Shown here in pieces: positions 9,567 to 18,781 of a stretch of DNA of 64,000 bases (positions are counted from its first letter, which is position 1; the number at the start of each line of letters is the position of its first letter). The translations under genes and the position numbers were made by a program. Under the pieces are notes generated by a model. That model was not told the DNA's origin, ran no database searches, and saw only the letters and a list, made by a program, of their open reading frames with translations. Origin of the DNA: Flavobacteriaceae bacterium NBU2977 (GTDB lineage: Bacteria; Bacteroidota; Bacteroidia; Flavobacteriales; Flavobacteriaceae); NCBI GenBank assembly GCA_019931105.1, contig JAIOUW010000002.1, positions 1 through 64,000 on the forward strand, in the 5' to 3' direction.

Positions 9567-10880
9567 ATGGCAATATATACAGAAAATGAAGCTCGGAGAA
9601 TAATGGAAAAAGCCCTTAGCTTTTCCACCGCCGATGCTTGCGAGATAAATTTAAGTGGCAGTGAAAGCGGCAATATTCGATATGCGCGTAATTCAGTTTC
9701 CACTTCGGGGCACCGATCCAATCAGACTTTGGTGGTACAGTCAAATTTTGGAAAACGTTCGGGTACGGCCACGATTGATGAATTTGATGACGAATCGTTG
9801 AAAAGGGTAGTGGCAAGGGCGGAGGAGTTGGCCAAGTTATCACCTGAAAACCCCGAATTTATGGAACCTTTGGGGCCACAATCATACGATTCATCAGTGA
9901 GTTTCGTTCAGGCAACCGCTGATATAGCTCCCGAATATCGGGCCGAAGTGGCAAATAGTAGTATTGCACCGGCAATGGCCAAAGATGTTACCGCGGCTGG
10001 CTTCTTGAATGACTCCTCAAGTTTTAGCGCGATGCTCAATTCAAATGGGCTTTTTGCCTATAATAAAGAGACCAATGCGAATTTTACGGTTACAATGCGT
10101 ACCAATGACGGTACCGGATCTGGTTGGGTGACAAGAGACTACAACGATATTGCAAAGTTCGATGCGGCAGAGGCCTCTAAAATCGCCATCGATAAAGCGG
10201 TCATGTCAAGGGAGGCAAAAGCTATCGAACCCGGAAAATACACCGTTATACTTGAACCTTCGGCCGCCCAAGGCCTTTTGAACGGTTTACAGTACGCACT
10301 AGACGCCAGACAGGCTGACGAAGGTAGAAGTTTTATGTCAAAAGAGGGGGGCAATAAAATGGGTGATAAGATCGTCGATGAACGAGTTAATATTTGGTCG
10401 GATCCTTTGCACCCCGATGCGCCAACGGCAACATGGAATGGCGCTGGGCAGCCACTGAAAAAAACAATCTGGATAGAAAACGGCGTTGTAAAGAATCTGG
10501 CCTATAGCCGATATTGGGCCGAGCAAAAAGGAGTAGATCCCCTGCCTTCGCCGAGCAATTTTATAATGGCGGGCGGCGATGCTTCTTTAGATGAACTTAT
10601 CAAAAGTACCAAGAAAGGTATTTTGGTTACCCGGCTTTGGTATATCAGGTCTGTAGACCCGCAAACGCTATTATATACCGGTTTAACGAGGGATGGAACA
10701 TTTTATATTGAGAATGGGGCCATCAAGCATCCGGTCAAAAATTTCCGCTTTAATGAAAGTCCGATCATTATGCTGAACAATTTGGAAACTCTTGGCGAGC
10801 AGGCAAGGGTCGATGGTAATCTGATTCCTTATATGAAAATAAGGGACTTTACCTTTACCAGTTTGTCGGATGCCGTTTAG
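9567..10880 (+). CDS. tldE: TldE/PmbA-family protein, partner of TldD
   Basis: Non-catalytic partner of the TldD/TldE heterodimeric protease. The 437-aa protein starts MAIYTENEARRIMEKALS and has the PmbA/TldE fold but no HExxxH zinc motif, as expected for TldE. Conserved stretches include GKYTVILEPSAAQGLL, LPSPSNFIMAGGDASLDELI and the C-terminal FRFNESPIIMLNNLE. Unlike its operon mate it has no signal peptide or Tat leader, which is odd if the two act as a complex. It is 25 bases downstream of tldD, and the pair is closed by a rho-independent terminator at 10899-10945. Confidence 0.87.
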   Translation: MAIYTENEARRIMEKALSFSTADACEINLSGSESGNIRYARNSVSTSGHRSNQTLVVQSNFGKRSGTATIDEFDDESLKRVVARAEELAKLSPENPEFMEPLGPQSYDSSVSFVQATADIAPEYRAEVANSSIAPAMAKDVTAAGFLNDSSSFSAMLNSNGLFAYNKETNANFTVTMRTNDGTGSGWVTRDYNDIAKFDAAEASKIAIDKAVMSREAKAIEPGKYTVILEPSAAQGLLNGLQYALDARQADEGRSFMSKEGGNKMGDKIVDERVNIWSDPLHPDAPTATWNGAGQPLKKTIWIENGVVKNLAYSRYWAEQKGVDPLPSPSNFIMAGGDASLDELIKSTKKGILVTRLWYIRSVDPQTLLYTGLTRDGTFYIENGAIKHPVKNFRFNESPIIMLNNLETLGEQARVDGNLIPYMKIRDFTFTSLSDAV

Positions 10881-10898
10881 ATTATATTTGGAGCGAAC

Positions 10899-10945
10899 AA
10901 AGCTGGTTGTCAAGATAAGTTCATGACAGCCAGTTTTCTTTTTAT
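10899..10945 (+). terminator. Rho-independent terminator after tldE
   Basis: A 14-bp stem pairs AAAGCTGGTTGTCA (10899-10912) with TGACAGCCAGTTTT (10924-10937), allowing two G-T wobbles, around an 11-base loop. It is followed by CTTTTTAT. It lies 18 bases after the tldE stop and only 23 bases before the next start codon, so the downstream operon depends on read-through or on a promoter overlapping this hairpin. Confidence 0.7.
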
Positions 10946-10968
10946 GGATTGAAATAAGTCGATGAAAG

Positions 10969-11589
10969 TTGAACAACGAGTTTTTCTTTACAAGATTGCA
11001 ATATGAGTCAGGTGATTGGGATGTGGATCAACGAATGCCTTCGAATCTCTTGAATTCCTTGGTGGAATATACTACCCTTGCCGTAGACAAAAAGGAAAAT
11101 ATCATCCCACTTGGGGGTGACGATATTTTTAAATGTCCGTTCTGCTATCTTTCCGGTCATAAGTTGGTACAGTTTACCAAAAAAGAACGGGAAAACTTTG
11201 AAAAATACGTCAACAATGGAGGTTTTGTTTTCGTTGATGATTGCAATCATGATATCGACGGACTTTTTGCCAAATCGTTCGAACGTCAAATGGAGGAAAT
11301 TTTTGGTACTGAAGCGCTTAAGAAGATTCCGAACGACCATGAACTTTATACCATTTTTTTTGAGTTCGAAGATGGGCCTCCCACGACCTCGCAAGAATTG
11401 AACGGCTGGGGCGACGACCTGGTACATGAATATTTAAAGGGCATTGAAGTAAATGGTAGAATAGGAGTTCTATATAGCAACAAAGATTATGGTTGTGAAT
11501 GGGACTATGATTTTCGCAATAAGCGTTGGTACAAAATAGACAATACCCGCTTTGCGGTAAATATCGTGATGTACGCACTTACATCGTAA
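10969..11589 (+). CDS. DUF4159-domain protein, TTG start
   Basis: A 206-aa DUF4159 protein; the family typically lies beside MoxR/BatA clusters and its function is unknown. The N-terminus FFFTRLQYESGDWDVDQRMP is the conserved family opening, and FVFVDDCNHD (about residues 86-95) resembles the class I glutamine-amidotransferase-like core strand. The start must be TTG at 10969: an in-frame TGA lies at 10963-10965 and no ATG or GTG precedes the conserved block. An out-of-frame ATG at 10962 opens a 14-codon ORF across the same bases, so an ancestral ATG start lost through a 1-base shift near the T-run is possible. No signal peptide. It heads a six-gene operon. Confidence 0.8.
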   Translation: MNNEFFFTRLQYESGDWDVDQRMPSNLLNSLVEYTTLAVDKKENIIPLGGDDIFKCPFCYLSGHKLVQFTKKERENFEKYVNNGGFVFVDDCNHDIDGLFAKSFERQMEEIFGTEALKKIPNDHELYTIFFEFEDGPPTTSQELNGWGDDLVHEYLKGIEVNGRIGVLYSNKDYGCEWDYDFRNKRWYKIDNTRFAVNIVMYALTS

Positions 11590-11600
11590 ATACGAAATGA

Positions 11601-12611
11601 ATGGACAAACAATTGATGGAAGTTAAAAAAGAGGTCGAATCATTGACTTCGAAACTTGCCGATCTGAAAAAGGAAATAGGCAAGGTGATCATAGGGCAAG
11701 AAGAGACCGTTGAGCACCTATTGATTACTTTTTTGGCCGGAGGTCATGCATTGCTCGAAGGTGTACCCGGTTTGGCAAAAACCCTAATGATAAAAACATT
11801 GGCACAGGCAATCGACCTGAAGTTCAGAAGAATTCAGTTTACCCCTGACCTGATGCCCTCCGATATTATCGGCACGGAAATTTTGGAGGAAGACCATACT
11901 ACGGGCAAAAAATTCTTTGAATTTAATAAAGGGCCAATTTTTGCCAATATCATTTTGGCCGATGAGATCAATCGCACCCCTCCAAAGACACAGGCGGCGC
12001 TTTTGGAAGCAATGCAAGAGTTCGAGGTAACCTATTCAGGAAAGACTTATGATCTTGACAGGCCCTTTTTTATTTTAGCTACCCAAAACCCAATAGAACA
12101 ATCGGGAACCTTTCCCTTGCCCGAAGCGCAGCAAGACCGTTTTCTCTTTTATATAAAGATAGGTTATCCATCAGAGTCGGAAGAATCCACTATTCTGAAA
12201 AGTACTACGGGAACCCAAAAAGAAGCGATTAAAAATATTGTGACGGGCGAAGAAATCCTTCGCTTACAACAATTGGTGCGTGAGGTTCCGATTAGCGATG
12301 ACCTTATTGGTTATGTCGGTCGTATTGTACGTGCCACCAGACCTGAGACTACTTCCGACGACTATGTAAAGCAATGGGTCGACTGGGGGGCGGGCCCGAG
12401 GGCGGGTCAGGCCATGATTCTGACGGCCAAGGCGAGGGCGCTTCAAGCAGGCCGCTTGGCCGTTACCCTTGATGACCTCGAACATGTGGCATTACCTGTA
12501 TTAAGACATCGTATCATTGTCAATTTTAGGGCAGAGGCCGAAGGAATTGATGCTGATCAGGTAACCTGTCAACTTTTGAAGACGATACAATTCTCCGCAA
12601 ACGGAATCTAA
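11601..12611 (+). CDS. MoxR-family AAA+ ATPase
   Basis: A 336-aa AAA+ ATPase of the MoxR group, usually acting as a chaperone for proteins with von Willebrand factor A domains encoded next door. Walker A is EGVPGLAKT (about 53-61) and Walker B is IILADEINR (about 117-125). The sensor 1 region reads FILATQNPIEQSGTFPLPEA, characteristic of MoxR, and the C-terminal lid domain is complete. It starts 11 bases after the DUF4159 stop and 15 bases before the DUF58 gene. The MoxR-DUF58-BatA order is a common Bacteroidota stress or envelope module, but its substrate is unknown. Confidence 0.93.
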   Translation: MDKQLMEVKKEVESLTSKLADLKKEIGKVIIGQEETVEHLLITFLAGGHALLEGVPGLAKTLMIKTLAQAIDLKFRRIQFTPDLMPSDIIGTEILEEDHTTGKKFFEFNKGPIFANIILADEINRTPPKTQAALLEAMQEFEVTYSGKTYDLDRPFFILATQNPIEQSGTFPLPEAQQDRFLFYIKIGYPSESEESTILKSTTGTQKEAIKNIVTGEEILRLQQLVREVPISDDLIGYVGRIVRATRPETTSDDYVKQWVDWGAGPRAGQAMILTAKARALQAGRLAVTLDDLEHVALPVLRHRIIVNFRAEAEGIDADQVTCQLLKTIQFSANGI

Positions 12612-12626
12612 TGTTCTTTTAGTAAA

Positions 12627-13523
12627 GTGAAGCAAGACTACCATCAGTTATTGAAACCCGATATTATTAACAGCGTTTCCGGCTTATCATTGATAGCAAG
12701 GATAATCGTTGAGGGGTATCTCTCGGGACATAATCGTAGTAGGAGGGTAGGAGCGGGACTTGAATTCAGCCAATATCGGGGTTATGAACAAGGTGATGAT
12801 ATGCGTTTGTTGGATTGGAAAATGTTGGCCCGTTCGGGAAGGTATTATATCAAGCAATCGGAAATCGATACACATATTTCGGTAAAATATATTCTCGACA
12901 CCAGCAAATCTATGGCCCACGAAGAGAACGGGTTATCAAAAATAGATCATGTAAGGGTCTTGGTAGCCTCACTGGCCTATTTGTCACAAAAACAAGGAGA
13001 TGCCGTAGGTCTTTTCACGGTCAATGATGAGAACATCTTCGGTTTGAACCCGACCGTTCGGAAACAGCATTTCAATCGTATACTCCACGAATTGGTTCGA
13101 TTACAGGTCAAAGGAAAATGGCCCGATAATTCCATGACAATCGATAAACTACATGACCGAAGCCGCAAAGAACTAATTCTCTTCTTTACCGACCTGTATG
13201 AGCATAATACGGAGCTAATGACCATGATCAAGGGTTTGAAGACGATTAGAAATGAAGTTGTCGTAATGCATATAATGGGGCAAAAAGAGCTTGAATTCAA
13301 CCATTCTGGCCCGGCGATTTTTGAAGACCTGGAAACGGGTTTGCGTATTAGGGTTGATGCCAAGGAGGCCAAAGCAAAGTATTTGAGCGCATTGGGTTTG
13401 ATGATTTCCGATACCAAAGAACTCTTGTGGTCAAATGGCATAGGATATCATTTGTTCAATTTGGGTGAACCCATTGGCGATACCCTACAGGTCTTTTTAA
13501 AACAGCGAAGTAGATTGCTATGA
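12627..13523 (+). CDS. DUF58 domain protein with von Willebrand A-like MIDAS motif
   Basis: A soluble 298-aa DUF58 protein, the usual partner of MoxR ATPases. The family core G.EF...R.Y..GD..R..DWK is seen as GLEFSQYRGYEQGDDMRLLDWK (split here: GLEFSQYRGYEQ, then GDDMRLLDWK, about residues 46-67). A MIDAS-like DxSxS motif follows in ILDTSKSM (about 90-97), so it could bind a metal and a ligand. The start is GTG at 12627. Its last 4 bases overlap the next ATG. No membrane segment is present, so it acts in the cytoplasm, probably docking to the BatA-like membrane proteins encoded downstream. Confidence 0.88.
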   Translation: MKQDYHQLLKPDIINSVSGLSLIARIIVEGYLSGHNRSRRVGAGLEFSQYRGYEQGDDMRLLDWKMLARSGRYYIKQSEIDTHISVKYILDTSKSMAHEENGLSKIDHVRVLVASLAYLSQKQGDAVGLFTVNDENIFGLNPTVRKQHFNRILHELVRLQVKGKWPDNSMTIDKLHDRSRKELILFFTDLYEHNTELMTMIKGLKTIRNEVVVMHIMGQKELEFNHSGPAIFEDLETGLRIRVDAKEAKAKYLSALGLMISDTKELLWSNGIGYHLFNLGEPIGDTLQVFLKQRSRLL

Positions 13524-14815
13524 CTTTTCTTGACCCTAAATATCTTTGGGCACTTTTGTCGGTTCTCGTTCCGATAACCATACACTTGTGGAGCAGAAAA
13601 AAAGTCATTGTAATCAAAGTAGGTAGCATCCGTTTTTTGGAATCCTTAAATCCTAAACAGACCAATAGCATAAAATTGAACGAAATATGGTTGCTGATTT
13701 TGCGAATGTTGATTCTCGTTCTCCTTTCCTTTTTAATGGCGCAGCCCAGAATCAAGGGAAACTCTCAGCATACGGCCATTACGTATCTCGTCGAACCTTA
13801 TTTATTGACTCATTCTAAAATCGGTGCTTTGCTGGATTCGCTTCCGGAAAACAGTGTTAGATCGTTTCAATCGGGATTTCCTGTGTTGGAAAATGCCGAT
13901 TCGGGGAGTGGCACGCACAATACTCCAAATTACTGGCAATTGGCCTACGAAATGGAAGACCTACCATCGGATAGTATGGTGGTTTTCACTCGTGGGTTTC
14001 AAAAAGGTATTAAGGGAATGCGCCCAAAAATAAGGGCTAATGTGAGATGGGTTCTCTTTGAAACGGATGAACCCTCAGACGGAGTGGTCGAAGCTGCTAT
14101 TGATGGTGACGATATATCGCTATTAAGGGTCAACGGCAATCACAGGCATCTGGCCTTTGAAAAAGAAATACTGTCAAGGAACAGTGACCAACTAAAGATT
14201 GATTCCAAAAATGATAGTGTTGAAATAACTTTAAGTGCTGGACAGATAATACTGCCTTTGCTCAAAAAAGAATCGATTGGTGTCCATCTGTTTTACGAGG
14301 ATAGCCTCTCGGATCAAATGAAATATCTGGAGTCCGCTTTTAGGGCCATCGACAAGTATCTGGACAAGAAAATAGAAATACATTCCGAAAAAATCACAGG
14401 AACCATTGATTCCACCGATTTTGAATATCTTGTTTGGCTCAGCGGAAAGCCAACGCCCAAAAATTCGGGAAGAATTCTTTTGTACCGCCCCGACGATCTG
14501 GCAAATGAGCTTATAGTTCCTGCGATGGTGAAGAATGTTTTTCATTTGACAAGACCGTTGAATTCCGAAAACATAATTAAAGACCATTTAGCGGAACAAT
14601 TGATCGCTACTCTTGACCTTCATCTTGATCTGGAGGAAAAAATATTGCCCTTTGATAGACGTACTTTGGCTTTGGACGAACTCCGACCGACTAAAATTGT
14701 GTCTCCAAAAAAGAAGGAACATTTTCATTTGCTTGACCTATCCCCATGGATATGGGGCCTACTCGCCGTACTACTCATTGGGGAACGAATTATATCAAAA
14801 TACCGAGGGCAATGA
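13520..14815 (+). CDS. BatA N-terminal-domain membrane protein lacking a VWA domain
   Basis: A 431-aa protein opening MTFLDPKYLWALLSVLVPITIHLWSRKK, the BatA/aerotolerance N-terminal signature (shown here as FLDPKYLWALLSVLVP then ITIHLW). It has membrane helices at about residues 8-24 and 56-74 and a last helix near 410-424. The central region shows no DxSxS MIDAS motif, so unlike BatA proper it has no recognisable VWA domain. It overlaps the DUF58 gene by 4 bases and the next gene by 4 bases. It probably anchors the MoxR/DUF58 module in the membrane; no substrate can be named. Confidence 0.75.
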   Translation: MTFLDPKYLWALLSVLVPITIHLWSRKKVIVIKVGSIRFLESLNPKQTNSIKLNEIWLLILRMLILVLLSFLMAQPRIKGNSQHTAITYLVEPYLLTHSKIGALLDSLPENSVRSFQSGFPVLENADSGSGTHNTPNYWQLAYEMEDLPSDSMVVFTRGFQKGIKGMRPKIRANVRWVLFETDEPSDGVVEAAIDGDDISLLRVNGNHRHLAFEKEILSRNSDQLKIDSKNDSVEITLSAGQIILPLLKKESIGVHLFYEDSLSDQMKYLESAFRAIDKYLDKKIEIHSEKITGTIDSTDFEYLVWLSGKPTPKNSGRILLYRPDDLANELIVPAMVKNVFHLTRPLNSENIIKDHLAEQLIATLDLHLDLEEKILPFDRRTLALDELRPTKIVSPKKKEHFHLLDLSPWIWGLLAVLLIGERIISKYRGQ

Positions 14816-17031
14816 AAGAATCGGGAAAGGAGATATTGATAGCATTGCATAATAGATGGAAATTACGGTTGTTCCTAGAAATAGTATTGTACGCAATTGG
14901 CCCAACAATACTCTGTTACTTTCTCGGATTCAATTGGATCTGGACTTTGGGCCTTTTCTTTTGTTTGTTGTTGATATTGACCGTGATAAAAAAACCATGG
15001 CGATCGACATTGAATAGGCTGGCCAGTTACATCGATCAAAAAATGAAATCAGTCGAACACAGCTCGAGCCTTTTATTGCAGCCCCCTGAACAGCTTTCAA
15101 GTTTGGCAAGACTGCAAAGTCAAAAAGTGCTTCGTACACTGGTAAGCAATGACAGCTCCATATTACCCATAAAAGGTCTCAAAAGGGCAAGTATTGCGGC
15201 CTTTTTATGCATAGGTATAGGTTTTTTGTTCTCTAAGTCGGGAATTGCAGAGAGCCTTTGGTCCACAAAAAGAGATGCTTTTGAAAATGGGATTATCGAC
15301 TTTCGACCGGTCGATTCTTTGGCCGTTGAAACGCTCCGGCCAAAAGTAGAAAGCCAAAAGGTGATCATAAGCTATCCATCATATACGGGCAAAAGGCCTG
15401 TGACTACTTCAAATATGAATATCAGGGCTTTGGAAGGATCCCGTTTGACCTGGAACATCAAATTCGATTCTCAGGTAGATAGTGTAATTCTTGAAACGAA
15501 CGATAAAAACCGTCTCATGCGATTGACCGATGGGTTTTACATAGAATCCTCGACTTTGAAGGAACCGGGGTTTTATAACTTCCGTTTTACGGATGCGCGA
15601 GGGGGTACTTATGCTTCCGACCTTTATGCATTGGAGGTTATCCGCGATCAGCCTCCATCCCTTGAAATACAAGGTATTAAGCCATTCGAAGCATTTGAAT
15701 TCGCCGAATCGAAGCATTTGAAGTTGACAGCCTTGATCAATGACGATTATGGCATTGCCGCAGCGGAAATAATTGCGACCGTCAGCAAAGGTTCTGGGGA
15801 ATCGGTCAAGTTCCGTGAAGAGAAGTTGGCTTTCGACACAGAGGTCATAGGAAGTAAAAAAAGTCTTGAATTATCAAAAAAAATAGATTTGGATATGCTT
15901 GAAATGGAACCCGGCGATGAGCTCTATTTCTATGTTGAGGTGCTTGACACCAAGCGTCCCACGGCCAATTCCAGTCGTAGTGAAACATTTTTTGCCGTAA
16001 TCAAAGATACGGTCTCAAATCATTTCGCGGTAGAAGGCACTATGGGCGCCGACTTGATGCCCGATTATTTTCGTAGTCAGCGACAGTTGATCATCGACAC
16101 CGAAAAACTGATTGCCGATAAGGGGCAATTGACCGAACACGAGTTTAATTCCACAAGCAATGAACTGGGTTTTGACCAAAAGGCCCTACGATTAAAATAT
16201 GGCGAGTTTATGGGTGATGAGGCCGATTCGGGAATTCAAGGAGGGCAACCTTCCTTGGATGATGACCATAGCGATACCGAAGACCCCTTGGCTGAATTCA
16301 CCCATGACCACGATGGTGATAACGAGCACAATCTTGTAGATCACGAACATGAAGAGGATGATGAAGAAAATGTAAAGGGAGATCCTTTGCACGATTACCT
16401 GCACAATCATGATGACCCTGAAGAATCGACCTTGTTCACGCAGTCGTTGAAAAGCAAGTTACAACAGGCCATGGCCGAAATGTGGGATGCCGAACTTCAT
16501 TTACGTTTGTATACGCCCGAAAAGTCGTTGCCCTATCAATACAAGGCGTTAAAATTGATTCAGGAAATCAAGAACAGTGCACGTATTTATGTACACCGCA
16601 TCGGTTTCGACCCTCCCCCCATAAAAGAGGAAGTACGATTGACGGGTGATATTGACGAAGTCAATACTTTTCAAAAAAAGGCTGAACTAGAAATCACCCC
16701 GGTATATCCTAATATTCGTGAAGCTATCAAGATTATTGAAAAATTGAAAAACAGTGATATTGCGATTTCGCAGAACGACAGATCTTTATTTAAGATGGCC
16801 AGTAATGAACTGGCCGGCAAGGCAATTGAAGAACCCGGCAAATATTTGAGTACCCTGCAAGGCCTGAAATGGTTGACTGAGGATATTGAAATAACCAAAG
16901 GATTATTGAACAGGGTGCAAGAAGGACTGTTTTCCGTGATTCCGCGGTCTGACCCTTACACTGATAGCGGCGCGCTTTTCACCAATGACCTTGACAATCT
17001 GCTTTTAAAAGAATTGGAAACCTATGACTAA
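14812..17031 (+). CDS. DUF4175-like membrane protein with acidic His-rich segment
   Basis: The start at 14812 (MKESGKEILIALHNRW) overlaps the upstream stop as ATGA and is preferred to an in-frame ATG at 14746 lying inside the previous gene. The 739-aa product has hydrophobic helices near residues 22-60 and 125-142, followed by a large region resembling DUF4175-type proteins, with a coiled C-terminal half. A stretch at about residues 481-541 is dominated by Asp, Glu and His (for example FTHDHDGDNEHN and DHEHEEDDEEN), which looks like a flexible metal- or cation-binding linker. Function is unknown. The operon position ties it to the MoxR/DUF58 system. Confidence 0.7.
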   Translation: MKESGKEILIALHNRWKLRLFLEIVLYAIGPTILCYFLGFNWIWTLGLFFCLLLILTVIKKPWRSTLNRLASYIDQKMKSVEHSSSLLLQPPEQLSSLARLQSQKVLRTLVSNDSSILPIKGLKRASIAAFLCIGIGFLFSKSGIAESLWSTKRDAFENGIIDFRPVDSLAVETLRPKVESQKVIISYPSYTGKRPVTTSNMNIRALEGSRLTWNIKFDSQVDSVILETNDKNRLMRLTDGFYIESSTLKEPGFYNFRFTDARGGTYASDLYALEVIRDQPPSLEIQGIKPFEAFEFAESKHLKLTALINDDYGIAAAEIIATVSKGSGESVKFREEKLAFDTEVIGSKKSLELSKKIDLDMLEMEPGDELYFYVEVLDTKRPTANSSRSETFFAVIKDTVSNHFAVEGTMGADLMPDYFRSQRQLIIDTEKLIADKGQLTEHEFNSTSNELGFDQKALRLKYGEFMGDEADSGIQGGQPSLDDDHSDTEDPLAEFTHDHDGDNEHNLVDHEHEEDDEENVKGDPLHDYLHNHDDPEESTLFTQSLKSKLQQAMAEMWDAELHLRLYTPEKSLPYQYKALKLIQEIKNSARIYVHRIGFDPPPIKEEVRLTGDIDEVNTFQKKAELEITPVYPNIREAIKIIEKLKNSDIAISQNDRSLFKMASNELAGKAIEEPGKYLSTLQGLKWLTEDIEITKGLLNRVQEGLFSVIPRSDPYTDSGALFTNDLDNLLLKELETYD

Positions 17032-18781
17032 TAGTTTCGTATTCTTAAACGAACCATGGTTCTGGCCCGTGATAAGTAGCGCGGTTTTTATCTTTTTGTT
17101 CTTCGTTTGGAAGGAATGGCCCGATTCTTCAAAAAAGAGGTTGTCTTTCAAGATTTTCTTAGCATTATCGGCAATAGTATCATTGGCATTGATCGCTCTG
17201 AGGCCAGCCCTTCGACATGAACTTGAAACGGGACTGGCGGTATTGATAACGGAAGGGGCCGACAACTCTAGGTTGGATAGCTTGGAAAAAAGAAATAAAA
17301 ATATCAAAAAGATCATTTATTCGAAGAATCGGTCCCTGCAAAGGCAGTTGGACTCCGTTAGTTCTTTATTTGTGTTGGGGCACGGCCTTGAGCCGTTCGA
17401 TTTATGGCAGTTTGAAGAAATCCCCGTGACCTACTTGGGGGGCGAGCCAATAAAAGGTATTGTAAAATTGAAGTATGATGTACAAAATACAATTGGTAAT
17501 AATTTAGAAATCAAAGGGTTGTATCAAAACCCCAAAAAAGGAAATAGAATAATCATACAAGAACCGGGGGGTGCGGTGCTCGATTCTGTTTTTTTGGATG
17601 ATGTTCACTCACAGCAGTTCAGGTTTTCGGTCGATTTAAAAATCTCGGGAGATTTTGTGTATCAATTGATCGAAAAAGATTCTACGGGACTTGAAATTAA
17701 TTCTGAACCTGTTCCGATTTCGGTTGTGAGGAAGGATCCGTTGCGAATAATGATAATCAATAGCTTCCCGACCTTTGAGTCAAAATATCTAAAGAATTTT
17801 CTTGCCGAAATGGGGCATAAGGTATTGGTAAGAAGCCAAATGACCAAGGGTAGATATAAGTTTGAATACCTTAATAGTGAACGGACTCCTATTTATGAAC
17901 TTTCCCGTGAAAATTTGCGAAAGTTCGACGTCGTTTTGATCGATACCGATTCTTATGTGAACTTTTCCGCAAGATCATTTCAAACACTTATTAACGCTGT
18001 GAAAGATGATGGCCTTGGAATTTTCATTCAACCCAATGCCAGTTTTTTTCAATTGTCGGAAGGCAAATCCCACTTTAATTATGATAGATTAACAACAACT
18101 GAAGTTTCATTTTCTCGATGGCCGAAGAATACATTTAGAATCTACCCCTATAGAATAAGGGATGATTTTTTAGTTGAGCCGGTTCAGGTTTCTAAAAGAT
18201 CGATTCTATCCGCTTACAAAAGAATAGGCAAAGGTAGGGTGGGTTCAACCGTTTTACGGGATACCTATCGACTAATGTTAGAAGGTAACAGTGTCGTCTA
18301 CAAACAATTCTGGACAGAGATTATCGGCGCCATTGCCAACAAAGAGGTCATTACAACAGAATTTGAATCAGAAACAATGTTCGCTGAAGAGCACCATCCC
18401 TTTAATTTTAAATTACGAACGACTAAATCGTCGCCAGCACTATTTGAAAGGGATAATGTTCAAATTCCCTTGAAGCAGCATCCGGATTTCCCAGATCTAT
18501 GGATGGGAACGGTTTATCCAAGAAATCACGGCTGGAATCAATTGACAATCGCTGGTGACAGTACATCGAGCCATAATTTTTTTGTTCTTGATTCCAATCA
18601 GTGGAATACCAAAAGAATAGCCCAAAAAATCGAGCAGAATGAACGAAAGTTTGCACATAATGCTTCGAGGTTTGAGAAAAAAATGGTACTTGACCCTATA
18701 GACAATATTTGGTTTTTCCTTGTTTTCTTAGTGGCCATTGCCTTACTATGGGTTGAGCCAAAACTTTTTGAATCCCGGTAA
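17024..18781 (+). CDS. Membrane protein with class I glutamine-amidotransferase-like core
   Basis: A 585-aa protein with two N-terminal helices (about 12-28 and 42-60) and one C-terminal helix (about 560-577). The middle contains PLRIMIINSFPTFESKYLKN and FDVVLIDTDSYVNFS, typical of the glutamine-amidotransferase-like flavodoxin fold seen in BatA-neighbour proteins; the catalytic GxCxG motif is absent, so enzymatic amidotransfer is unlikely. An Ig-like segment lies before it. It overlaps the preceding gene by 8 bases and closes the DUF4159-MoxR operon. No terminator hairpin is obvious downstream. Function unknown. Confidence 0.65.
   Translation: MTNSFVFLNEPWFWPVISSAVFIFLFFVWKEWPDSSKKRLSFKIFLALSAIVSLALIALRPALRHELETGLAVLITEGADNSRLDSLEKRNKNIKKIIYSKNRSLQRQLDSVSSLFVLGHGLEPFDLWQFEEIPVTYLGGEPIKGIVKLKYDVQNTIGNNLEIKGLYQNPKKGNRIIIQEPGGAVLDSVFLDDVHSQQFRFSVDLKISGDFVYQLIEKDSTGLEINSEPVPISVVRKDPLRIMIINSFPTFESKYLKNFLAEMGHKVLVRSQMTKGRYKFEYLNSERTPIYELSRENLRKFDVVLIDTDSYVNFSARSFQTLINAVKDDGLGIFIQPNASFFQLSEGKSHFNYDRLTTTEVSFSRWPKNTFRIYPYRIRDDFLVEPVQVSKRSILSAYKRIGKGRVGSTVLRDTYRLMLEGNSVVYKQFWTEIIGAIANKEVITTEFESETMFAEEHHPFNFKLRTTKSSPALFERDNVQIPLKQHPDFPDLWMGTVYPRNHGWNQLTIAGDSTSSHNFFVLDSNQWNTKRIAQKIEQNERKFAHNASRFEKKMVLDPIDNIWFFLVFLVAIALLWVEPKLFESR

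Noticed and set aside
12977-13441. A 154-codon ORF antisense to the DUF58 gene
   Set aside because: Complementary to a conserved coding region, no family resemblance.
14746-14811. Upstream ATG 14746 for the DUF4175-like gene
   Set aside because: It lies well inside the preceding gene; ATG 14812 overlaps that gene's stop as ATGA, the coupling pattern used throughout this operon.
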